DNA of 21,598 nt from Methanobacteriota archaeon (GTDB taxonomy: Archaea > Thermoplasmatota > Poseidoniia > Poseidoniales > Poseidoniaceae): assembly GCA_002719475.1 (NCBI GenBank), contig PBHQ01000007.1, forward strand, positions 37,659 to 59,256, read 5' to 3'. Made by a program: the position numbers and the translations under genes. Shown here one piece after another: positions 1 to 6,286 of this stretch. Below the pieces are notes generated by a model. It had not been told where the DNA came from. It saw nothing but the letters and a program-made list of their open reading frames with translations, and did no database searches. Positions within the stretch are counted from its first letter, which is position 1. Each line of letters opens with the position of its first letter.

Positions 1-1294
1 GATCGAGAAATTTGTCGCTTGGTTTTTCCCAAATGCCCATGGTTCGATCCCCTTGCACATTTGAATGCCCTCTTACAGGGCATGTTCCGGCTCCCTTTCT
101 TCCGACATGTCCTCCAAGTAGTAGCAGATTTACAACTTCTTGAATCGTCGCAACTCCATTTTTGTGTTGAGTTAATCCCATTGCCCAACAGGCAATTGTG
201 GCCTTGGATTCTGCGCACATCTCAGCTGCCTGTTCAATTTCATCGCGGCTTAATCCAGAGTCTTTGATTATATCATCCCAATCAGTTTCTTGAAGTGAAC
301 TTTGAAACAGTTGGAAACCGGAAGTATATTTCTCAATGAAGTCAAAATCCATTGCAGATTTATCGAGTAAAACTTTCATTATGCCTTTCAATAATGCGGC
401 ATCTCCATTTATCCTGACTTGGAGGAATAAATCTGCCAGATTCTCTTTACCAAATCTTAGTTTCATAAAGTCTTGAGGGTGCTTGAATGAAACCAAGCCG
501 GTTTCTGGAAGCGGATTGACGTGAATAATTCTTGCACCATTTCTTTTTGCATCTCGTAATGCGGTAAGCATTCTAGGGTGATTGGTACCTGGATTCTGGC
601 CCATAACGATAATCAAATCAGCATGGTTGAAATCATCGAGTGTAACTGTGCCCTTGCCAATCCCCATGGTCTCTCCTAATGCTTTACCACTTGATTCATG
701 GCACATATTAGAACAATCAGGAAGATTATTTGTTCCAAATCGTCTGACAAATAATTGGTAAAGGAATGCTGCTTCATTTGAAGTTCTTCCAGAAGTGTAG
801 AAGGCAGCCCTATTTGCATCATTCAAGGAAACCAGTTTTTCTTTAATCATTTCAAATGCTTCATTCCATTCAATAGTACGGTAATTGTTTTGTCCTTTAG
901 GAAGGAACATCGGTTGTATCAGTCGACCTTGTGCATTAAGCCATTGGTCACTTTTTTGAGATAATTCTTGTATTGAATATTTTTCAAAAAATTTAGCACC
1001 AATTCTCTTTTTTGTAGCTTCATCAGCAACTGCTTTCGCACCATTTTCACAGAATTCAAAACTGGTTCTATGCCCTTCTGGATCTGGCCATGCACAACCT
1101 GGACAATCGAAACCTTCCATTTGATTTACCGTGCGCAAAGTCTTGACCGTACGCAAAACTCCCATTCGGCCAATTCCATGTTTCATAGTCGAAACTACTG
1201 CAGGTATTCCGGCTGCTACTTTCTTCACCTTAGAAACACGAGGTGCTTTCTTTTCCTCAGGAGTACGGGACTGCGGCACTTTGCGTTCGTCCAT
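1..1294 (-). CDS. FdhF/YdeP-family molybdopterin oxidoreductase (3' end outside window)
   Basis: This is the N-terminal 431 codons of a molybdopterin-dependent oxidoreductase related to formate dehydrogenase alpha subunits, of the FdhF/YdeP type (about 750 residues when complete, so a little over half is present). After a basic N-terminal stretch of about 45 residues comes the family signature GFDCPGCAWPDP (C64, C67), then FCENGAKA (C82). These are probable Fe-S ligands. DCSNMCHESSG places Cys198 where formate dehydrogenases have the molybdenum-ligating Cys or selenocysteine. VMGQNPGTNHPRML and RGHSNVQGDRTMGIWEKP are further family-typical segments. An in-frame TAA lies shortly upstream of the ATG, so the start is well bounded. 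It follows fdhD by 41 bases on the same strand, which fits because FdhD sulfurates the cofactor of such enzymes. Formate is the obvious candidate substrate, but for YdeP-type proteins it is unproven. It has no twin-arginine signal, so it is probably cytoplasmic. Confidence 0.88.
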   Translation of the reverse strand, partial: MDERKVPQSRTPEEKKAPRVSKVKKVAAGIPAVVSTMKHGIGRMGVLRTVKTLRTVNQMEGFDCPGCAWPDPEGHRTSFEFCENGAKAVADEATKKRIGAKFFEKYSIQELSQKSDQWLNAQGRLIQPMFLPKGQNNYRTIEWNEAFEMIKEKLVSLNDANRAAFYTSGRTSNEAAFLYQLFVRRFGTNNLPDCSNMCHESSGKALGETMGIGKGTVTLDDFNHADLIIVMGQNPGTNHPRMLTALRDAKRNGARIIHVNPLPETGLVSFKHPQDFMKLRFGKENLADLFLQVRINGDAALLKGIMKVLLDKSAMDFDFIEKYTSGFQLFQSSLQETDWDDIIKDSGLSRDEIEQAAEMCAESKATIACWAMGLTQHKNGVATIQEVVNLLLLGGHVGRKGAGTCPVRGHSNVQGDRTMGIWEKPSDKFLD

Positions 1295-1335
1295 GGGCTC
1301 TGATTTGATTAGTTAATGTCAATGCTTCGCCTGAT

Positions 1336-2121
1336 TCAGGCTGAGGAATGGTATCTAACACATGATTTGTTTTTTGCAAAACCATACAGCGTAATCCCTG
1401 CTTGACGAGCTAGATCTATTGCCAAACTACTTGCTGCACCAATGGCCACAATAACTGGAATACCAGATGAAGCAGCTTTCAGAACGAGTTCGGCTCCAAT
1501 TCTTCCTGAAAGACATATGACTTTGTCAGCAAGCGGTTGATTATTCAATAATGCAGAACCGATAACTTTGTCCATACAATTGTGTCTTCCAATGTCTTCT
1601 TTCACTAGAATTAAATCACCACAAATTGTGAATAGAGCAGCGGCATGAATCCCTCCTGTTGATGTGAATCCGGATTGTACTTTACGCATTTTTTCTGGCA
1701 TACCTAGAAGAATTTCAGGTTCAATTGGAATTGCTGAAAAATCACATTCATGTGCAGCATCCAATAGACTTGACAGATCCTTGCGGCCACAAATTCCACA
1801 TGCTGCACCACTTTCCATTCGTCCGCGTGGAGAAATATTGTATTGGGCACCATATGGCAGAGACACTACCATCGAATTTCCATTGGATTGCAATGAGACC
1901 TCTTTAACGCTGCAATCGATTAGCACCCTCTCATTATGTAAGAGCCCACACACCAATTCAGAATCATTTCCCGGTGTACGGATAATACTCAGCCAACGTT
2001 CAATTTCTTTTCCTCTCTTGATATCAATATCGAGAATAGATTCATTGGCAATATTGTCTTGTTGAATCTTCCATTCTCCCTCGATATAGCGATGAACCAC
2101 CCTGCGATTCACAGGCTCCAT
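1336..2121 (-). CDS. fdhD: FdhD sulfurtransferase for formate dehydrogenase-type enzymes
   Basis: FdhD carries sulfur from a cysteine desulfurase to the molybdenum cofactor of formate dehydrogenases and is needed for their activity. The 261-residue protein has the usual family length. It shows the RTPGND block (48-53), the sulfur-relay CGICG motif (C108 and C111), and the cofactor/nucleotide-binding segment KEDIGRHNCMDKVIG, followed by CLSGRIGAELVLKAA. All are hallmarks of FdhD. The ATG is the only plausible start and is preceded by no strong ribosome binding site. It sits 39 bases after the cyclodeaminase gene and 41 bases before the YdeP-type oxidoreductase, its likely client. Confidence 0.95.
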   Translation of the reverse strand: MEPVNRRVVHRYIEGEWKIQQDNIANESILDIDIKRGKEIERWLSIIRTPGNDSELVCGLLHNERVLIDCSVKEVSLQSNGNSMVVSLPYGAQYNISPRGRMESGAACGICGRKDLSSLLDAAHECDFSAIPIEPEILLGMPEKMRKVQSGFTSTGGIHAAALFTICGDLILVKEDIGRHNCMDKVIGSALLNNQPLADKVICLSGRIGAELVLKAASSGIPVIVAIGAASSLAIDLARQAGITLYGFAKNKSCVRYHSSA

Positions 2122-2160
2122 GATTCAAGGCACAGGCACTCGGTGATAACATGTTTATTG

Positions 2161-2802
2161 CTAAGAGTTCAAACGTTCTCTTACAGCATCCATGCAATCT
2201 CTCGATAATTGTCTCGATTTTTCTAGAATTTGTGATGCTTCTTCGCTATATTGCTTAGCCATATCTCCTTCCATTCCAATCAAGTTGATTTCAACATTGA
2301 AAAGGGCCCCTTTGCAGGCTGCTGAAGCGAGCAGAGATGCAACTCCAACATCGGTCACTGCATTGCCATTTCCAGTTGTCGCAAGTGATGGGAGCGTTTC
2401 AAGCAAGGAACAAGCAAGTTTAGCGGTTTCTAAGGGTACTTCTGCAGCACCAAGAGTCGCTTCCCTGATAGCTTGTTTGCGAAGGTCTTTCTCATCATCA
2501 GAGTCTTTGGGAAGTCGATATGCCATCATGACTCCGTCAAAGGAACGACTGTCGTCTGTTGCGAGGTCTAAGGAACGAGAAAACATCGATATCGCAACAT
2601 CTTGGGAAGTTTCTGCATCTTTCCAGCCATCTTTCCATTTTTCATTACCGATTGTAAGATCTGCAACCATGCAAGTTAATGCTGCTGCCTGCCCTAAAGA
2701 GACAGCCGCCGCAGTTCCGCCCCCAGGAGTTGGGGATGAACTAGCAAGCGCAGTTTGAAACTCCCGTAAACTCATTTCCGCCCAGTCATCATCACTTTGC
2801 AT
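2161..2802 (-). CDS. Formimidoyltetrahydrofolate cyclodeaminase (FTCD C-terminal type)
   Basis: This 213-residue, mostly helical protein corresponds to the cyclodeaminase half of animal FTCD. It converts 5-formimidoyl-THF to 5,10-methenyl-THF and ammonia. The diagnostic N-terminal stretch is PTPGGGTAAAVSLGQAAAL (about 24-42), followed by MVADLTIG. VPLETAKLACSLLETL and the GNGNAVTDVGVASLLASAACKGALFNVEIN block are also conserved in the family. Its ATG overlaps the last codons of the upstream formimidoyltransferase gene by 11 bases, which implies translational coupling. A run of eight G on the coding strand sits 4 bases before the ATG, where it can serve as the ribosome binding site. Confidence 0.9.
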   Translation of the reverse strand: MQSDDDWAEMSLREFQTALASSSPTPGGGTAAAVSLGQAAALTCMVADLTIGNEKWKDGWKDAETSQDVAISMFSRSLDLATDDSRSFDGVMMAYRLPKDSDDEKDLRKQAIREATLGAAEVPLETAKLACSLLETLPSLATTGNGNAVTDVGVASLLASAACKGALFNVEINLIGMEGDMAKQYSEEASQILEKSRQLSRDCMDAVRERLNS

Positions 2803-3844
2803 TATTCCCCCCCCTTACTGCCATCTCAATGATTCTTTCCTTTGCAATGAATGGGGCCAAGTCATTCAACCCCATCCCCTCTACTGCAGCGCTAATCAAT
2901 TCACTTTCCTCCTCTGTGTCAGGTGCGTACCATCGCCCAGCATCCAACAGTGCGCGAATTGGTACCAGTCCTACTAATTCACTACCGCTGACCTCAACAT
3001 CGTAATTGCTAGCCAACCATTTGATAGTCTCGTAAACCACATGCATAGGAGTCACAGAAATGTCTTGCAGATTCATGGAGACTTGAGAGATTCCATGTTC
3101 ATCCAGTGGAAATCCCATTCCTTGGACTTTTGCAAGCATTCCAGATACTGGCAATCGATTTCCATTTGAATTTTTGATAACTGGCCCTGATTGTCGGATG
3201 GTCTTGCCAATCGCTGCACTGACCCTTGCATCAGTTTCCTGCAAATTGACATTGTATGCAACTAAAATATCTCTCGCACCAATAATCACCGCACCTGTTT
3301 TGGCGATTTCTTCGCTCCAAATAGTTGGTCCAAAATCTGGCAATCTTGTTTCATTTTCATGAGCAGTTTCCATTCCTTCACTCATTCTAGCTTCAAGTCC
3401 CTCATATTCCCCCTTTCGTAGCAGACTGTGGTTTCTCCTTTGCTCTGAACTCGCTGCTGCACCGTATAGATATGCAGGTAGATTCAATTCTTCGCTGACG
3501 CGAACAGCTAGTTGTTTCGCTAATTCTGCACAACTTTGCATATCGATGCCCTGCAATGGGACGAATGGACATACATCTACTGCCCCCAACCTCGCATGAT
3601 TTCCACTATGTTTTCTCATGTCGATTAGTTTAATTGACTCTTTAATCAATTGAAAGGCTGATTCACTGACCGCTTTCGGATCTCCAGCCAAAGTAATGAC
3701 TGTTCTATTGTAATCGGCATCAGGTTCTGCCGAGAGAACTCTACAGCCATCGATATTTGAGGCTGCAGCAACAACGGCTGCAATAATTTCTTCATCCATT
3801 CCTTCACTTATATTCGGAACACATTCAACCAAAGGGTAGGTCAT
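2792..3844 (-). CDS. Glutamate formimidoyltransferase (FTCD N-terminal type)
   Basis: The enzyme moves the formimidoyl group of N-formimidoyl-L-glutamate, a histidine breakdown product, to tetrahydrofolate. The 350-residue sequence opens with the family signature LVECVPNISEG (5-15). It carries the active-site segment KHSGNHARLGAVDVCPFVPL (78-97), with His79 and His83 in the positions of the conserved catalytic histidines. In animals this domain is fused to the cyclodeaminase; here the two are separate genes overlapping by 11 bases. It follows tsr3 by 30 bases. No other histidine-degradation gene is in view. An unusual feature is the G8 tract encoding Arg-Gly-Gly seven residues from the C terminus. 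Confidence 0.93.
   Translation of the reverse strand: MTYPLVECVPNISEGMDEEIIAAVVAAASNIDGCRVLSAEPDADYNRTVITLAGDPKAVSESAFQLIKESIKLIDMRKHSGNHARLGAVDVCPFVPLQGIDMQSCAELAKQLAVRVSEELNLPAYLYGAAASSEQRRNHSLLRKGEYEGLEARMSEGMETAHENETRLPDFGPTIWSEEIAKTGAVIIGARDILVAYNVNLQETDARVSAAIGKTIRQSGPVIKNSNGNRLPVSGMLAKVQGMGFPLDEHGISQVSMNLQDISVTPMHVVYETIKWLASNYDVEVSGSELVGLVPIRALLDAGRWYAPDTEEESELISAAVEGMGLNDLAPFIAKERIIEMAVRGGNNAK
2807..2814 (-). repeat. G8 homopolymer tract at the gene overlap
   Basis: Eight consecutive C on the plus strand read as eight G in the mRNA. They lie in the last codons of the formimidoyltransferase gene, 4 bases before the cyclodeaminase ATG. The tract probably acts as a purine-rich ribosome binding site for the second gene. 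It is also a classic slippage sequence: loss of one G, or gain of two, would join the two reading frames into one bifunctional protein. The run is read directly from the sequence; the slippage is inference. Confidence 0.6.
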
Positions 3845-3874
3845 AGTTCTCGCTATTGCAAGAATGAAATGAAC

Positions 3875-4444
3875 CTACTGGTCTTCACGTCCCTCTAATG
3901 CGGACACAACTTCATCTGGGAGATCAAAGAATTCCAACTGCATCCTCACCAATTCTTCACTACTTTCTGCAGAAGCATATGCTTCCAAAGGTTCTTGATT
4001 TAAGGTAATGAATTGTTCACCCCAAGAGAATGATGCAAGCAGGGTCTTTGCCTGTTCAGAATATCCTAGTAACCACAGTGATGCAGCAAGTGCTTCAGCA
4101 CTACTGAGTCTTCCTGGTTTGCCCCAATTTACCGGGTTGGCAGCAAGCAATAGAGGTAGCATTCTTGCTTGGAGACGCGTTCGTTTTGAAACAACATCAA
4201 CACTTTCTTCAATATGCGCCCAACTACAATCAAGAACCACGAGATTGCCACGATTTGCCATCATTTCTCGGTCTTCTGGACCGAGAACTTTTCCGCATAA
4301 TGGGTCAAGAATTATCCCTTTGCGAGGAAGTTTTGTCAACCGCTCATGCAAAGTAATTAGTCCTCTTCTACCAAGTTTCACAGCAGTATTCTTCGATTTG
4401 TCATCTTGCGCAAGCCAGATTGCATGAACAGATATTTCGTCCAT
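3875..4444 (-). CDS. tsr3: Tsr3 family rRNA aminocarboxypropyltransferase
   Basis: Tsr3 transfers the 3-amino-3-carboxypropyl group of S-adenosylmethionine to a modified pseudouridine/uridine of small-subunit rRNA, a late step in ribosome maturation shared by Archaea and eukaryotes. The sequence shows the GPEDRE segment, VVLDCSWAH (about 69-77), RLQARMLPLLLAANPVNWGKP and LSSAEALAASLWLLGY, then FSWGEQFITLN. All are characteristic of the family (formerly DUF367). Length, 189 residues, is normal for archaeal members. A TTG codon lies directly before the ATG. I prefer the ATG at 4444 because the upstream GAGG, overlapping the mbf1 stop codon, is then 7 bases away. The mbf1 stop is 9 bases upstream, so the two are probably cotranscribed. 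Confidence 0.93.
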   Translation of the reverse strand: MDEISVHAIWLAQDDKSKNTAVKLGRRGLITLHERLTKLPRKGIILDPLCGKVLGPEDREMMANRGNLVVLDCSWAHIEESVDVVSKRTRLQARMLPLLLAANPVNWGKPGRLSSAEALAASLWLLGYSEQAKTLLASFSWGEQFITLNQEPLEAYASAESSEELVRMQLEFFDLPDEVVSALEGREDQ

Positions 4445-4453
4445 CAAGATTCC

Positions 4454-4945
4454 TCAATCGTCTAGAAAATCACCAAGAGTCATTCCACGAGAAGAGCCTT
4501 CTCCGACTTGTCGGTTTTCATCCGGTTTGACTTCGACCATCAATGTGATTCCAAGTGTTCTTTCTAATTTCTTGATCAAAGCATCAGTTGGTCGCTTACC
4601 TGACTCAGCTGCTTGAATCATGTTGAATTTTTCAGCCATTCTTCTAGCCAATTCTCGCTTATCCCAGCCCTTCTTTTCTCTTGCATCCGTAATTACCTTT
4701 GAGAAGTCATCTCGCAATTCTTTACTTCCTCTATGCATTATGTCCTTTCCCGCCTTGCCTAGGCCAGAATAACCACCATGTGAACTCGAACTTGGCAAGT
4801 TAGTTGTTCTTCGGGGAGTTGGGGTTGCAATGGTCTGTAACCCCATGGACTCAATACAACGAATACAAGCTTCAATTGTTGCTCTACCCATTTTGACGCT
4901 GCGAATAGATGTCTTCTCCGCACCACATAACTCACAGTTTGCCAT
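4454..4945 (-). CDS. mbf1: Archaeal multiprotein bridging factor 1 (zinc ribbon plus HTH)
   Basis: The 163-residue protein has the archaeal MBF1 layout. An N-terminal zinc ribbon has CELC (C4, C7) and CIRC (C27, C30). A Ser/Gly/Pro-rich linker follows (about 38-72). The C-terminal Cro/C1-type helix-turn-helix (about 77-138) contains KKGWDKRELARRMAEKFNMI and ESGKRPTDALIKKLERTLGI. Archaeal MBF1 is reported to associate with the ribosome and translation as well as having a DNA-binding fold, which fits its linkage to tsr3. It is the first gene of the minus-strand run and diverges from PAN across 109 bases. A short palindrome (4960-4971) lies in its leader. Confidence 0.93.
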   Translation of the reverse strand: MANCELCGAEKTSIRSVKMGRATIEACIRCIESMGLQTIATPTPRRTTNLPSSSSHGGYSGLGKAGKDIMHRGSKELRDDFSKVITDAREKKGWDKRELARRMAEKFNMIQAAESGKRPTDALIKKLERTLGITLMVEVKPDENRQVGEGSSRGMTLGDFLDD

Positions 4946-5054
4946 TCAACTCGAACAGTCGGTGTTCACCGCCACAAATGAACCCTGTTACTACACATTT
5001 GGCAGCGTAGAGTTTGATTACTTTGAATAACAGTCGTCGAACACAGGTGGGTAC
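4946..5054. promoter_or_regulatory. Divergent mbf1/PAN promoter region
   Basis: These 109 bases must hold promoters for both genes. On the PAN side, GGTGG at 5046-5050 is a good ribosome binding site 4 bases before the ATG, and the AT-rich stretch around 5013-5029 (TTTGATTACTTTG) is a possible TATA/box A. On the mbf1 side, CGGTG-TT-CACCG at 4960-4971 is a perfect 5-bp-arm palindrome. TCGAACA followed by GGTG occurs twice (4951-4964 and 5038-5049), once near each gene, so a shared regulator is possible. The sequence elements are seen; their roles are inferred. Confidence 0.4.
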
Positions 5055-6284
5055 ATGTCATCCGACGCTGGGACCCGAAAACCCCATTCTGGGACTGATG
5101 AGAATCGCTCGGAGGAAGATCTGAGGCAGCTGGAAGATGACTATCGACAATTGCATGATCAAGCCCAGAAATTGATTACTGAAAGGGTGGCATTAGAGAG
5201 TGATATCAACAAACTGAAAAAGCGTACTGCGAGGCTGGATGAAGAGATTAGATTGCTGAAGAGTCCACCATTGATTGTGGGTCACATTCAGGATGTTATC
5301 GATGAAGAATATGCGATTGTTCGGTCATCCAATGGCACCGTATTTCAGGTTGCAGTCAATAAGAGATTACAAACAAGTGAACTCAAACCAGGTACTAGAG
5401 TTGCATTGAATCAAGATACTCTTGCAGTCACTAGCCTGTTGCACGATGCGTGGGACCCTCTAGTTAGTGGCGCTGAGATGATAGAGCGACCTGAAACTGC
5501 ATATGATGAAATTGGAGGATTGGATGAAGAGATACTCAAGTTGCGTGAAGCGATTGAACTACCTCTTGAGAAGCCCGAGGTGTTCCAAAAGGTGGGTATT
5601 GAACCGCCAAAGGGGGTATTGTTAGTAGGTCCACCTGGGTGTGGAAAAACAATGATTGCCAAAGCAGTTGCATCTCAAACCAAGGCGACATTCATACGCA
5701 TGGTTGGTAGTGAATTGGCTCAGAAATACATCGGCGAAGGTGGCCGTATGGTGCGAGAATTGTTTTCACTTGCTAGAGATAAGAGCCCCGCAATCATATT
5801 CCTCGATGAGATTGATGCCATCGGTGCGAAGAGATTGGATGCTGCAACCAGCGGAGATAGAGAAGTGCAGCGTACGTTGATGCAATTGCTAGCAGAATTA
5901 GATGGATTCGATGCCTTAGAATCAGTGAAAATAATCGCTGCAACCAACAGGCCAGATATATTGGATGATGCCTTACTAAGGCCAGGTAGATTCGACAGAA
6001 TAGTAGAGATTCCATTACCGGAGGATGCTGCAAGAAAGTCCATCTTATCGATTCATGTCTCAAAGATGTCAACCTCTCGAATTTCCATGCCTAGATTGGT
6101 TGAGTTGACCAAAGGATTCAGTGGTGCTGATCTTAAGGCCACTTGCGTTGAAGCAGGAATGGTGGCTATTAGAGATGGCAGAAGCAAGGTTCTACAGAAT
6201 GATTTCCAAACAGCAGTACAGACTGTAATTAAGAAGCGAGATAAAAACGCGTCTCTAGCCAGTGCTTCAGATCTATACGTTTGA
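5055..6284 (+). CDS. pan: Proteasome-activating nucleotidase (PAN), AAA+ ATPase
   Basis: PAN is the hexameric ATPase that unfolds proteins and feeds them to the archaeal 20S proteasome. The 409-residue protein has an N-terminal coiled coil (about 20-70), an OB-fold region (about 72-130), and one AAA+ module. The module shows Walker A GPPGCGKT (192-199), the pore loop KYIGEGG (224-230, aromatic-hydrophobic-Gly at 225-227), Walker B IIFLDEID (247-254), sensor-1 ATNRP (296-300) and the arginine-finger region RPGRFDR (309-315). The last three residues, Leu-Tyr-Val, form a HbYX motif, which docks into proteasome alpha-ring pockets and opens the gate. It starts at an ATG with GGTGG 4 bases upstream. 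It is a single gene, divergent from mbf1 and convergent with metG (2 bases between stop codons). Confidence 0.96.
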   Translation: MSSDAGTRKPHSGTDENRSEEDLRQLEDDYRQLHDQAQKLITERVALESDINKLKKRTARLDEEIRLLKSPPLIVGHIQDVIDEEYAIVRSSNGTVFQVAVNKRLQTSELKPGTRVALNQDTLAVTSLLHDAWDPLVSGAEMIERPETAYDEIGGLDEEILKLREAIELPLEKPEVFQKVGIEPPKGVLLVGPPGCGKTMIAKAVASQTKATFIRMVGSELAQKYIGEGGRMVRELFSLARDKSPAIIFLDEIDAIGAKRLDAATSGDREVQRTLMQLLAELDGFDALESVKIIAATNRPDILDDALLRPGRFDRIVEIPLPEDAARKSILSIHVSKMSTSRISMPRLVELTKGFSGADLKATCVEAGMVAIRDGRSKVLQNDFQTAVQTVIKKRDKNASLASASDLYV

Positions 6285-6286
6285 AT

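Noticed and set aside
2192..2758. Long plus-strand reading frame (188 codons) opposite the cyclodeaminase gene
   Set aside because: It is fully antisense to a gene with clear family motifs, has no ribosome binding site or recognisable domain, and its Ser/Ala-rich composition follows from the complementary codons.
4008..4427. Plus-strand reading frame (139 codons) opposite tsr3
   Set aside because: Shadow of a well-supported gene; no domain, no leader signal.
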